Below, piece by piece: positions 1 through 9,140 of a DNA stretch of 29,157 nt. Source of the stretch: an uncultured Prevotella sp. Lineage in GTDB: Bacteria > Bacteroidota > Bacteroidia > Bacteroidales > Bacteroidaceae. The stretch is taken from the NCBI GenBank assembly GCA_900551985.1, contig URYG01000014.1:1-29157 (forward strand). The letters are read 5' to 3'. How positions within the stretch are numbered: position 1 is the first letter of the stretch; the number at the start of each line of letters is the position of its first letter. Both the position numbers and the translations under genes were made by a program. Below the pieces are notes generated by a model. The model searched no databases. It worked only from the letters and a program-made list of their open reading frames with translations, and had not been told where the DNA came from.

Positions 1-1196
1 AGAGCAGGATGGCACCCACATTGTACCGCTTTATGTATACCGCCGATCCTTTCGCCATCAATAATGGCACTGTTTCTACCCGTGATGGATATGGATACAT
101 CTTCGGTGTTAACAACACTACCGTATGGAAGGGAGCCTACGAGATGGCGCGCCACAATGCCGACATCACCTGGGAGCACGCCTATAAGCAGGACTATGGT
201 TTCGACATCAACTTCCTGAAGGATAAGCTCCGTGGTACCTTCGATTACTACTACGAGCACCGTACCGACATCATGATGATTGATTACAATGTACCTTCCA
301 TCATTGGTTTCAAGATGCCTTACACCAACGATGGTGAGGTGAACAGCTGGGGATGGGAAGCTTCCTTGAAGTGGCAGGATAAGATTGGCAAGAACTTCAG
401 ATACTGGGCAGGCGTCAACCTCTCTTACAACCAGAATGAGCTGATCAACAATGGTGAGGCTCTGCAGCCAGAGGCTTATCAGATGGCAAAGAACCATCGT
501 CTGGGCGCCCGCAGCATGTATCAGTTCTGGCGTTATTACGACGAGCAGACACCGGCACTCTATGAGAAGACTTTCGGCGAGAAATTCCCTACCCAGCTGG
601 TAGAGAACATCCAGCCTGGTGATGCTGTGTATGTGGATTTGAACCACGATGGAAAAATAGACCAGAACGATATGACCCGCGACCTCGGCTATACCGATGA
701 TCCTGAGTATATGGTTGGTCTGAACCTAGGATTCAGCTACAAGGGTTGGTCTGTCAATACCCAGTGGACGGGTGCCTGGAACGTAAGCCGTATGCTGGAT
801 GGTGTGTTCCGCATGCCATTCTACAGCAAGACCTCTAACACTATGGGTGGACTCCTGAAGTATGTGGTGGAGAACAGCTGGACAGCCGATAATCCATCCC
901 AGAGTGCGAAGTATCCACGTGCATCATGGGATGCCTGGAGCAACAACACCGCCACTTCTACCCTCTATGAGAAGGATGCGAAGTATCTGCGTCTGAAGAC
1001 CCTGCAGGTTTCCTACGATTTCAACGCTCCGTTCATGAAGCGTATGGGTATGAACCAGTTGCAGCTGGCATTCAGCGGTTACAACCTCCTTACCTTCACT
1101 CCATATATCTGGGGTGATCCTGAGGCACGTGCTACCACAGCACCATCCTATCCATTGCAGCGTACCTACATGCTGTCTTTGAAGGTGGGCTTCTAA
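1..1196 (+). CDS. SusC-like TonB-dependent outer-membrane receptor, C-terminal part
   Basis: The reading frame is open from the window edge, so this is the last ~398 residues of a gene that starts upstream; the Met at base 9 is internal. It shows late SusC barrel features: alternating aromatic strands, a DLNHDGKIDQND acidic loop (about bases 634-672), the segment YLRLKTLQVSYDF near the end, and a terminal Phe (LSLKVGF) as expected for an outer-membrane beta-barrel recognised by the BAM complex. In the family, SusC imports glycans or oligosaccharides through the outer membrane using TonB energy and is capped by a SusD lipoprotein. A SusD-like gene follows after 38 bases, which fits. The glycan cannot be told from this fragment. 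Family assignment is firm. Confidence 0.95.
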   Translation, partial: SRMAPTLYRFMYTADPFAINNGTVSTRDGYGYIFGVNNTTVWKGAYEMARHNADITWEHAYKQDYGFDINFLKDKLRGTFDYYYEHRTDIMMIDYNVPSIIGFKMPYTNDGEVNSWGWEASLKWQDKIGKNFRYWAGVNLSYNQNELINNGEALQPEAYQMAKNHRLGARSMYQFWRYYDEQTPALYEKTFGEKFPTQLVENIQPGDAVYVDLNHDGKIDQNDMTRDLGYTDDPEYMVGLNLGFSYKGWSVNTQWTGAWNVSRMLDGVFRMPFYSKTSNTMGGLLKYVVENSWTADNPSQSAKYPRASWDAWSNNTATSTLYEKDAKYLRLKTLQVSYDFNAPFMKRMGMNQLQLAFSGYNLLTFTPYIWGDPEARATTAPSYPLQRTYMLSLKVGF

Positions 1197-1234
1197 TATA
1201 TTACACATTAATATATATAAATAAGGTAAATACA

Positions 1235-3271
1235 ATGAAACTTAACAATATATTCAGAGGAATCGTTCTTTCTGCCGTTATCGGTTCTGCGGTGACGGGT
1301 TGTACAGAGCAGATCAAGTTTGGAGATTCCTTCATCGAAAAGACTCCGGGTGGCGATGTTACCATTGATACCATCTTCAATAGTGCAGAATATACCCAGC
1401 AGTTCTTGACCGGTATTTATAAAAACCAGTACTATGGTCTGCCTTTCAAGGCAGGTGACGGCAACTCCCACAGTTACTTCAGTGGTCAGATTGAGGCGAT
1501 GTCAGACTGCTGGCACAATCCAACATCTTCTGTTGGTATCTATAAACTTGTGTATAATGATTATATGACAGCAGCCAGCAGCAATTCCATCTATGGTTTT
1601 GACAAGGAGAACATCTGGGAGATGGTGCATGCCTGCTACCTCCTGATGGAGAATATCGACCGTGTGCCTGATATGGATGAGGCTACCCGAAAGCAGTATG
1701 TGGCTGAGGCGAAGTGCCTGATTGCATCTTCCTACTTCAACCTCTTCCGAATGTACGGCGGTCTGCCTCTGGTTACTCACTCATACGATGTAAACGGAGA
1801 TAAGCTGGATGCGCCACGTGCTTCGGTAGAGAAGACGCTCAATTTCATCCTCAAGCTTTATGACGAGGCTATCAATTCCGGAGCCCTTCCTTTTGCTTAT
1901 TCTGATGATGATGTCACTACCATGAAGGCACACTGGACCAAGGCAGCTGCCATGGCGATGAAGTGCCGTGTGCTGCAGTTTGCTGCTTCTCCGTTGTTCA
2001 ATGACGACCAGCCATATTACAGCGGCAAGTATTCTATGGAGAATGTGAGTCAGGACAGTCTGGCTTGGATGGGTGGCAAGAAGCCTGAGTTGTGGCAGCA
2101 GTGCAAGAAGGCATGCGAAGACTTCTTCAATGAGAATGCCAACAACGGCAATCCTTATCATCTCGTAGAGCCTACTGCCAAGACTACCGAGGCATATCGC
2201 TTTGCCTATCGCTTTGCGTATATCAGCCAGGCTAGTCCGGAGGTTGTCTTCGAAACCCGTGTTACCGACAACAACCACAACTCCAGGTATTGCTGGGCGG
2301 CACGTCAGTATATGCGTACCAATGACCGTCAGGCTTATTGCCCTACCCAGGAGTTCGTGGAGATGTTCCCATGGGCTGATGGCAAGCCATTCAACTGGGA
2401 GGAGACCGAGAAGGCTGGCGAATTGGACCATATGTTCATCAAGGGTGATAGAAAGGTTGGCAAGCAGGAGCTGCAGAACGTGAAATACACCCGCGACCCT
2501 CGTCTTTACGAAACTGTAAGTGTGAACGGACAGCGCGACAAGGTGAATGTGGGCGACGGCAAGTCAACCGGTCAGAATGTAGAGTTGTATGTGGGTGGTA
2601 CCAATGCCGGTACAGGTTCAAAAGATTGTGTGGGTGTTTTTGCTACAGGCTATTTCCACAACAAGTATATTGCCGACGGAATCACCGGTTCTGCCTACGA
2701 GCGCGAGAAGCCACACTGGGTAGAGATGCGTCTTTCCGACCTTTATCTCATCTATGCCGAGGCTCTGCTTCAGGCTGACGGCAACAATGTCAAGGCTTTG
2801 GAATACATCGACAAGATCCGTGCCCGTGTAGGTTTGAAGGGACTTGCGGAATGTAACCCATCAGAGAATCTTACCACCAACAAGGATAATCTTCTGGAAG
2901 AGTTGTTGCGCGAGCGTGCCTGCGAGCTTGGATTCGAGAACACCCGCTTCTTCGATATGAAGCGCTATAAGAGAGCCGACCTCTTCAGCCGCACTCTCCA
3001 TCGTCTGGTCATCTATCGCCAGGTGAAGGATGATGCTACGGGCAAGTGGGAGACCACTACCAACAAATGGTATAATGGCGACAGAACCAACAAGAAGCTG
3101 AATAAGGACAATGATGCCTGGTACGAGCCATCTCATTTTGAGTATAAGCGCCTGCCTATCACCACGGGAGCCCGTGCATGGTGGAATGGATTCGATGTAA
3201 AGTGGTATCTGTTCCCATTCCCACAGACCGAGGTATTGAAGGGTTATCTCGTTCAGAACCCAGGCTGGTAA
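1235..3271 (+). CDS. SusD/RagB-like glycan-binding surface lipoprotein
   Basis: A 678-residue protein with a lipoprotein signal peptide (lipobox VTGC, Cys23). It is rich in SusD-type tetratricopeptide-like helices: WEMVHACYLLMENIDRVPD around residues 129-147, then AEAKCLIASSYFNLFRMYGG, the usual SusD helix with its FRMYGGLPLV turn. The C-terminal part has MRLSDLYLIYAEALLQADG and ERACELGFENTRFFDMKRY, both hallmarks of the RagB/SusD C-terminal domain, and it ends in the common QNPGW. SusD proteins sit on the cell surface and close over the SusC barrel to bind glycan. It lies 38 bases after the partial receptor gene and is presumably co-transcribed and partnered with it. It is longer than many SusD proteins (about 500-600), with extra loops near residues 590-640. 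The substrate is unknown. Confidence 0.95.
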   Translation: MKLNNIFRGIVLSAVIGSAVTGCTEQIKFGDSFIEKTPGGDVTIDTIFNSAEYTQQFLTGIYKNQYYGLPFKAGDGNSHSYFSGQIEAMSDCWHNPTSSVGIYKLVYNDYMTAASSNSIYGFDKENIWEMVHACYLLMENIDRVPDMDEATRKQYVAEAKCLIASSYFNLFRMYGGLPLVTHSYDVNGDKLDAPRASVEKTLNFILKLYDEAINSGALPFAYSDDDVTTMKAHWTKAAAMAMKCRVLQFAASPLFNDDQPYYSGKYSMENVSQDSLAWMGGKKPELWQQCKKACEDFFNENANNGNPYHLVEPTAKTTEAYRFAYRFAYISQASPEVVFETRVTDNNHNSRYCWAARQYMRTNDRQAYCPTQEFVEMFPWADGKPFNWEETEKAGELDHMFIKGDRKVGKQELQNVKYTRDPRLYETVSVNGQRDKVNVGDGKSTGQNVELYVGGTNAGTGSKDCVGVFATGYFHNKYIADGITGSAYEREKPHWVEMRLSDLYLIYAEALLQADGNNVKALEYIDKIRARVGLKGLAECNPSENLTTNKDNLLEELLRERACELGFENTRFFDMKRYKRADLFSRTLHRLVIYRQVKDDATGKWETTTNKWYNGDRTNKKLNKDNDAWYEPSHFEYKRLPITTGARAWWNGFDVKWYLFPFPQTEVLKGYLVQNPGW

Positions 3272-3339
3272 TCCCGCCGGAGGTTATCTCTTGAGTAAAG
3301 GTTACTTGATTAAAGTTACAGATTAAAAAAGTAAATTCG

Positions 3340-6165
3340 ATGAAAAATAATAAGAATGCTGTACTGATGGCGATGGCTCTCCTGAGCCTGCCAGCTTCAG
3401 CACAAGTCAAAATAGATTCCATTGCTCCTCATCGCTATGCGGCTCAGAGCATCGATGTGGGCGCCAATGCGAACTTCTCCCGCGAGCAGTCTACTTCAGC
3501 AGTGTCTGTCATCACCAGCGAGAGTACCAACAAGCGCAGCGCCAAGAATATCGGCAACTCTATCCTGGGACAGGGTTCCGGCTTGATTTCGCTGCAGAAT
3601 TCCGGCAACTATGCCGGCATCAATCCTACCTTCTACATCCGCGGTATGCAGAGTCTGGATGGCAACACCCCTCTCTTCGTGGTAGATGGTATCGAGCGTG
3701 ATATCCAGTATATCTCTGCCGAGGAAGTAGAGAGTGTATCCGTATTGAAGGATGCTGCTGCCACCGCACTCTATGGCTACAAGGGTGCCAACGGCGTGGT
3801 GCTCATCACTACCAAGCGCGGTAAGTTCAATTCCAAGGAAATCAAGGTGAATCTGGACCATGCCATCAATTTCATGGCTCACAAGCCTAAGTTCGTGGAT
3901 GCGCAGACCTATGCCAAGGCGATGAACGAGGCTTATGCCAACGATGGCTTTGAGAACCCTAGATATACCCAGGAAGAGGTGGATGCCTTCGGATCAGGCA
4001 AATATCCTTATCTCTATCCTAACGTTAACTGGGTGGATGAAACCTTCCGCAACCACAGCGTTACCAATATGCTCAACGCTTCGTTTACGGGCGGTGGCGA
4101 GAAGTTCAAGTACTATGCCTTGCTCGACCTGCAGTATGACAATGGTTTCGTGAAGAATCCGGATACCCACGAGGGATATTCTACCAATAATAAATATGTG
4201 AAGGGCAACCTGCGCATGAATATGGATATGATTCTCTCGAAGAATACTACCATGAAGGTGAACCTCCTGGGTGTGCTCGCCGAGTCGAATGCTCCAGGCA
4301 GTTCTGCCAAGTTGTGGGATATGGTCTATAGCCTGCCTTCTGCTGCCTTCGCCGTGAAGGGCGAGGATGGCAAGTGGGGTGGTAACTCTACCTGGGCTGG
4401 TACCGTTAACCCTGTGGCGCAGTCGCAGGATGCCGGTTACTCCAGAAATCACAACCGTGGTATCTATACCGACCTCACTATCCGCCAGGAACTCCCTGCG
4501 GTATTGAAGGGTCTGGCTGTTCAGGGTCGCATCGCTTACGACCATTTCTCCAACATCTACGAGAATTACAGCAAGACATACGTATATGGAAGTCCTACGG
4601 TAGCCGACTGGCTGAATGGCGAACCACAGTTGGGCAAGGCTTTCACGGGTGGTTCTGAGAGCGATCTCGGTGCCTCAATCTCCACAAACAGCTTCACCCG
4701 CCGTTTCCATGCCGATGCCAGTGCCGACTATCAGAATACCTTCGGCGCCCACAGCATCTACAGCCAGTTGAAGTACGATTACGAGTTCAGCGATGAGTTT
4801 GCCATCAACAGTACGCTCTATCGCCAGAACATCAGCTGGTACACCCACTATGGTCTGCTCGATCGCTACTTCCTCGACCTTGCCCTGGTAGAATCCGGTT
4901 CCAACCGTCTGGCTCCTGGCAGCAAGTGGGCGTTGTCGCCTACGGTATCAGCAGCCTGGGTACTCTCCAAGGAGAATTTCATGAAGAATCTCAACTGGGT
5001 GGATTTCCTCAAGCTCCGTGCTTCCTACGGCATTATCCAGACCGACATCCTGCCTGAGAGCGGATGGATGTACTATATGCAGCAGTATCAGACTACCGGT
5101 GGTACCTATCCGTTCAACAGCGGCTTCCAGAGCGATTTCGGCAGAACCTATCTTGACGCCATTGCTACTTCCGGTCTGACCCGTGAGAAGGCAGCCAAGT
5201 TCAATGCCGGAGTAGATGCCACTCTGTTTGGCGGCCTCGATTTCAGTTTCGATGGTTTCTATCAGCGCCGTTCCAACATCTGGGTATCTACCGCAGGCAA
5301 GTATTCTTCAGAGTTGGGCGTGGATGCTCCATACGAGGGCGATGGTATCGTGGATAGCTGGGGTTGGGAGGCAAGTCTCGACTACAACAAGCAGATTGGC
5401 GACGTGAAGTTCAACATCGGTGCCAACATCGATTACTATCGCAGCCAGATCAAGGAGCAGGATGAGGCTCCTAAGCTCTATCCTAACCTGGTAAGCACCG
5501 GCCATCGCGTAAGCCAGCTCTTCGGCTACAAGGCTATCGGCTTCTTCAAGGACCAGGCAGACATCGATGCTTCCAAGCCACAGCTTCTGGGCAGCACTCC
5601 TCGTCCGGGCGACATCAAGTATGAGGATGTGAACGGGGATGGACAGATTGATACCAACGACAAGACTGCCATCGGATATTCTACCGTGGCTCCAGAAATC
5701 TACTACAATATCCATTTGGGAGTAGAGTGGAAGGGACTGGGCGTAGATGCGATGTTCCAGGGCACTGGCAGATATACTGGCGTGCTTTCTACCAAGAGTA
5801 TGTACAAGCCGCTGGTGGGCAACACCACCATCTCTCAGTACTACTACGACAACCGCTGGACTCCTGAGACAGCCGGCACAGCCAAGTTCCCGGCGCTGAG
5901 CTCAACCAGCAATGCCAACAACTACAATACAAACACCCTCTGGATGTTTGACCGCTCATTCTTCAAGCTTCGCAACATCGAGGTTTATTACAACTTCCCT
6001 AAGGCGATGCTCGCCAAGACCAAGCTCCTGAATGCAGCCAAGTTGTATGTGCGTGGTGTGGATTTGTTTAGCTTCGACCATCTCGATGAGTCAGATCCTG
6101 AGGTATTCGGTGCAACCAATCCTCTGAATCGCAGCATCGTGGCTGGTTTGTCAGTAACATTCTAA
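3340..6165 (+). CDS. SusC-like TonB-dependent receptor lacking the usual N-terminal regulatory domain
   Basis: A complete 941-residue receptor. A signal peptide (MKNNKNAVLMAMALLSLPASA) is followed after only about 60 residues by the plug domain: the FYIRGMQSLDGNTPLFVVDG segment, then VESVSVLKDAAATALYGYKGANGVVLITTKRG, the canonical SusC plug signature. The barrel follows and ends in SVTF. The carboxypeptidase-D-regulatory-like domain that normally begins SusC proteins, and the EEVVVVGYG motif after it, are absent, which explains the length below the usual 1000-1100. A DVNGDGQIDTND acidic loop lies at about bases 5626-5661. It lies 68 bases after one SusD gene and 21 bases before another, the second pair of a tandem susC-susD-susC-susD layout as known from xylan and other complex-glycan loci of Prevotella. 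Import of a glycan is inferred from the family. Confidence 0.95.
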   Translation: MKNNKNAVLMAMALLSLPASAQVKIDSIAPHRYAAQSIDVGANANFSREQSTSAVSVITSESTNKRSAKNIGNSILGQGSGLISLQNSGNYAGINPTFYIRGMQSLDGNTPLFVVDGIERDIQYISAEEVESVSVLKDAAATALYGYKGANGVVLITTKRGKFNSKEIKVNLDHAINFMAHKPKFVDAQTYAKAMNEAYANDGFENPRYTQEEVDAFGSGKYPYLYPNVNWVDETFRNHSVTNMLNASFTGGGEKFKYYALLDLQYDNGFVKNPDTHEGYSTNNKYVKGNLRMNMDMILSKNTTMKVNLLGVLAESNAPGSSAKLWDMVYSLPSAAFAVKGEDGKWGGNSTWAGTVNPVAQSQDAGYSRNHNRGIYTDLTIRQELPAVLKGLAVQGRIAYDHFSNIYENYSKTYVYGSPTVADWLNGEPQLGKAFTGGSESDLGASISTNSFTRRFHADASADYQNTFGAHSIYSQLKYDYEFSDEFAINSTLYRQNISWYTHYGLLDRYFLDLALVESGSNRLAPGSKWALSPTVSAAWVLSKENFMKNLNWVDFLKLRASYGIIQTDILPESGWMYYMQQYQTTGGTYPFNSGFQSDFGRTYLDAIATSGLTREKAAKFNAGVDATLFGGLDFSFDGFYQRRSNIWVSTAGKYSSELGVDAPYEGDGIVDSWGWEASLDYNKQIGDVKFNIGANIDYYRSQIKEQDEAPKLYPNLVSTGHRVSQLFGYKAIGFFKDQADIDASKPQLLGSTPRPGDIKYEDVNGDGQIDTNDKTAIGYSTVAPEIYYNIHLGVEWKGLGVDAMFQGTGRYTGVLSTKSMYKPLVGNTTISQYYYDNRWTPETAGTAKFPALSSTSNANNYNTNTLWMFDRSFFKLRNIEVYYNFPKAMLAKTKLLNAAKLYVRGVDLFSFDHLDESDPEVFGATNPLNRSIVAGLSVTF

Positions 6166-6186
6166 TTATCTTAAAGTAGAACAATA

Positions 6187-7965
6187 ATGAAAACAAATAA
6201 ATTAGTATATGGTCTGTTCGGACTCCTGGCGCTGGCATCTTGCAGCGATAAGATGGATTACAGCGAGACGGTAGTCAAGGATAAGGATTATGTGATTCAG
6301 ACCTTCGAGAAGGTGGGTGGTTTCATGACCGATATCTACAGTTATGCCGACTATGATTATGGTCAGAACTTTGGTGGAGGCATGCTAGCCTCTGCCACCG
6401 ACGAGAGTGTTTACTCCGTGAGCGGTACCAGCATCGAGACCTTCTATAACGGCAGCTGGAGCCCATCCAACGCCCAGGGTTCACTCTGGAGCAATATGTA
6501 TAAGGGCATCAAGACCTGCAATGTTGTGTTGAAGGATTTCCAGGACTTGAAGTTCGAGGATTTCGAGCTCAATGCCGACTATCAGCAGCAGATGTACCGT
6601 TACGAGAACTACAAGTGGGAGGCCCGCTTCTGGCGTGCTTACTTCTATTTCAATCTCGTTCGCCAGTATGGTGGTGTGCCAATCATTGATCCTGAGATGG
6701 CGGCAGCTGATGTCAACAATCAGCCTCGCAAGTCATCTGATGAGGTGTTCCAGTACATCTTCGATGAGTGTGATGCCGTAAAGGACAGCATCATCAAGGA
6801 TTATTCAGACCTGGGAAGCATGGCATTGAGTACTGCCGAGGATGGACGTGCCAATAACCTGGCTGTTCTTGCCCTCAAGGCTCGTGCTGCGCTCTATTGG
6901 GCAAGTCCGCTCTTCAACCCTTCAGGCGATAAGGAGCGTTACCACAAGGCAGCTCTCTATGCCAAGGATTTGCTGGATGCCTGCGAGGCAAGAGGCATGA
7001 AGCTCGCTGCCAAGTATGCTGATCTCTGGTCAACCAATAATTATAAGGATGCTGACAAGAAGTGCGAGATTATCTTCGGTCGCCGTATCTACGGTACCAA
7101 GATTTCATCTACCGATCCGTCTGATAATGTAGTAGAGAGCTACAACTATCCGTTCGGTATCGATATGGCTAAGGCAAGTTACTCAGCTTCCGGCAGAAAC
7201 TGTCCTTCCCAGAACCTGGTGGATGCCTACGAGATGAAGGCTACCGGTAAGGGTATCAGCGAGGCTGGCAGCGGCTATGATGAGCAGAATCCATACGAAG
7301 GCCGTGACCCTCGCTTCGAGCTGACCATCGCCAAGAATGGTGATGTATGGCCTACGGCAGCCAACTATAAGAAGGCTGCTCTCCAGACCTATTATGGCGG
7401 TGTGAATGCCGAGCCATTGGTGGGCGCTACTCCTACGGGTTACTATCTGAAGAAGTTGCTGCATGGTGATATCGACCTGACTTCCAAGACCAAGAAGCAG
7501 GGCGACTATCATACCTGGGTTACCTATCGTCTGGGTGAGTTCTATCTCAACTATGCAGAGGCTGCATTCAAGTATCTGGGCAGTGCCACTGCTACGAGTG
7601 CCGATCTCCCTATGTCGGCAGACGAGGCTGTGGATAAGATTCGCCAGCGTGCCGGAATGCCTGATTTCCCTACCTCGTTGAGCAATGATGAGTGGTGGAG
7701 CAAGTATCAGAACGAGCGCATGGTAGAGCTTGCCTTCGAGGGTCATCGCTTCTGGGATGTACGCCGATGGAAGGAGGCTGACAAGTTCTTCAAGAATATT
7801 CAGGAGATGAAGATTACCAAGAACGATGATGGTTCCTTCACCTATACCCGTGAAACCGTACAGCGCCAGTGGGATGACAAGATGTATCTCTTCCCAATCC
7901 CTAACGACGTGATGCTGAAGCACGAGAAGTATGGACAGAAGTGGGAGCAGAATCCTGGCTGGTAA
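6187..7965 (+). CDS. SusD/RagB-like glycan-binding surface lipoprotein, second of tandem pair
   Basis: A 592-residue protein starting MKTNKLVYGLFGLLALASC with the lipobox Cys at residue 19. SusD signatures are clear: WEARFWRAYFYFNLVRQYGGVPIIDP in the N-terminal helical half, ALKARAALYWASPLFNPSG in the middle, YRLGEFYLNYAEAAFKYLG followed by ADEAVDKIRQRAGMPDFP, then ERMVELAFEGHRFWDVRRW, ending in KWEQNPGW. It is predicted to be exported, lipidated and placed on the cell surface as the lid of the SusC barrel encoded 21 bases upstream. Short spacing and same strand argue for one transcript. Nothing in the sequence fixes the ligand. The gene is followed by an intercistronic hairpin and a lipoprotein gene, the position often held by extra surface glycan-binding proteins. 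Confidence 0.95.
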   Translation: MKTNKLVYGLFGLLALASCSDKMDYSETVVKDKDYVIQTFEKVGGFMTDIYSYADYDYGQNFGGGMLASATDESVYSVSGTSIETFYNGSWSPSNAQGSLWSNMYKGIKTCNVVLKDFQDLKFEDFELNADYQQQMYRYENYKWEARFWRAYFYFNLVRQYGGVPIIDPEMAAADVNNQPRKSSDEVFQYIFDECDAVKDSIIKDYSDLGSMALSTAEDGRANNLAVLALKARAALYWASPLFNPSGDKERYHKAALYAKDLLDACEARGMKLAAKYADLWSTNNYKDADKKCEIIFGRRIYGTKISSTDPSDNVVESYNYPFGIDMAKASYSASGRNCPSQNLVDAYEMKATGKGISEAGSGYDEQNPYEGRDPRFELTIAKNGDVWPTAANYKKAALQTYYGGVNAEPLVGATPTGYYLKKLLHGDIDLTSKTKKQGDYHTWVTYRLGEFYLNYAEAAFKYLGSATATSADLPMSADEAVDKIRQRAGMPDFPTSLSNDEWWSKYQNERMVELAFEGHRFWDVRRWKEADKFFKNIQEMKITKNDDGSFTYTRETVQRQWDDKMYLFPIPNDVMLKHEKYGQKWEQNPGW

Positions 7966-7993
7966 ATTCTGTCTAGTATATTAAATAAAATAC

Positions 7994-8027
7994 GAATTGG
8001 CTAAGGTGTGAAAGCCTTAACCAATTC
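7994..8027 (+). promoter_or_regulatory. Intercistronic hairpin between susD-like gene and lipoprotein gene
   Basis: A stem of 13 positions with one C-A mismatch: gaattggctaagg (7994-8006), loop of 8, ccttaaccaattc (8015-8027). There is no U tract after it, so it is not a good intrinsic terminator; the next start codon is only 16 bases downstream. It may protect or process the mRNA between the SusD gene and the lipoprotein gene, or lower downstream expression. Seen directly; role inferred. Confidence 0.6.
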
Positions 8028-8043
8028 ATCAACAATAACGATT

Positions 8044-9084
8044 ATGAAAGCGTATAGTTTTTTAAAAAAATATCTATTTGTCTTGTTGGCTACGGTAACT
8101 TTTACATCTTGTTCTGATGATGGTAATACTGGAGTGATGAGCAGTAAGGTGATGCTGAATCAAGAGTTGGTGGCATCCAATTATAGTTTTATTTGGAATG
8201 GTGTTACATCCCCACGCAAGGATGATGTAAAGGCTAAGTTCGAGGCGATAGAAGATGATTCCACCAAGATGAAAATGACCATTTCTGGTATCGTTCCTTC
8301 ATCCGATGACGATATCCAGTTGGTTGTGGATGTTCTACCTCAGAGTGACGAAATTCAATACGCGGGAAAGGTGGATAACTCTGATTACGATATGACCGTG
8401 AGTGGTGTCTATTTTCCATCCGTTTCTAGTGTCGGTCATTACTTCAAACTGAAGGTGGTGTATAATGTTGTTAAGGAAGCTTTGCTAAAACAACCCTTTA
8501 CTTTTAATTTAAAAAAAGTTTGTACTGCTGTAAAGAGTGGCGATGCAAGATTTACGACAATTGACGGCGTGGAATATGCTTATTCACAACTTGCAGAAAG
8601 TACATTGTCTGGTATGTCAAATCTTTATGCAAAGACAGATTCTGTAGCAAAGTTGACTTTCTCTAATGATGGCAAGTTGACAATAGATATGTTGAGCAAT
8701 AATAAAGGTGAAACTGTGTCTTCTAATCTAATGACAATAAAGTATTGGCTTACGAATCAAAGTCATGATATGATTCTGGAATTTACGAAAGCGCAGGCAG
8801 AGTCTTTTACTGCTAAGTTCTTGAATGTGGGTACTCCAGATGTTGAAAGGCTGTTCACTAAATATAAATCAGAAGATAAGTATATATTGAGAGCTGCTTA
8901 CGATGTAGATGGTAAGTTGGCTATTATGTTGAATAGTCCATATAATGCAAATGCGATGGAATTGTATGTTCGAGGAAAGTTCGCAGATGTTAAAGATGAA
9001 TTACTTAAAAAACAAACTTTGGCATTCTTGGATATATTGAAAGAATATCCAAATGTTTGGGGATTGTATTTCGTTTCTGAATAA
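8044..9084 (+). CDS. Surface lipoprotein of unknown function downstream of SusC/SusD (possibly DUF4925-like)
   Basis: A 346-residue protein from the ATG at 8044. The frame is open back to a GTG at 8008, but that codon lies in the hairpin loop; starting at 8044 gives a clean lipoprotein leader, MKAYSFLKKYLFVLLATVTFTSC. After the Cys there is an acidic SDDGN stretch of the kind linked to surface export of Bacteroidota lipoproteins. The rest looks beta-rich with no catalytic motif I recognise. Position after a SusD gene suggests an extra glycan-binding or scaffold lipoprotein (SusE/F-like role), but no carbohydrate-binding fold is evident. I suspect, without proof, the DUF4925 group of Bacteroides/Prevotella lipoproteins. 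Codon use is mixed: the first ~400 bases resemble the receptor genes, the remainder is clearly AT-richer. Confidence 0.75.
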   Translation: MKAYSFLKKYLFVLLATVTFTSCSDDGNTGVMSSKVMLNQELVASNYSFIWNGVTSPRKDDVKAKFEAIEDDSTKMKMTISGIVPSSDDDIQLVVDVLPQSDEIQYAGKVDNSDYDMTVSGVYFPSVSSVGHYFKLKVVYNVVKEALLKQPFTFNLKKVCTAVKSGDARFTTIDGVEYAYSQLAESTLSGMSNLYAKTDSVAKLTFSNDGKLTIDMLSNNKGETVSSNLMTIKYWLTNQSHDMILEFTKAQAESFTAKFLNVGTPDVERLFTKYKSEDKYILRAAYDVDGKLAIMLNSPYNANAMELYVRGKFADVKDELLKKQTLAFLDILKEYPNVWGLYFVSE

Positions 9085-9091
9085 ATAATAT

Positions 9092-9121
9092 GGCATGCTT
9101 GTTTTTTGAAACGGGCATGCC
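9092..9121 (+). promoter_or_regulatory. Strong intercistronic hairpin before second lipoprotein gene
   Basis: A 13-base-pair stem with two G-U pairs: ggcatgcttgttt (9092-9104), 4-base loop, aaacgggcatgcc (9109-9121). It begins 7 bases after the stop of one lipoprotein gene and ends 19 bases before the chosen ATG of the next. Only three T follow, so it would terminate poorly; an attenuator or mRNA-stability element is more likely. The apparent coding extension back to 9090 runs straight through this stem, which argues for the later start at 9141. Confidence 0.6.
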
Positions 9122-9140
9122 CTTTAAAAAAGAGAATAAA

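Noticed and set aside
1197..3339. Terminators between the tandem susC/susD genes
   Set aside because: The gaps 1197-1234 and 3272-3339 hold no stem with a T tract; the genes are most simply one operon.
8008..8043. GTG start for the first lipoprotein
   Set aside because: The codon is in the loop of the hairpin and adds 12 residues ahead of a complete lipoprotein leader.
9090..9140. Earlier start for the second lipoprotein
   Set aside because: It would be translated from within a 13-pair stem and would precede the signal peptide with hydrophilic residues.
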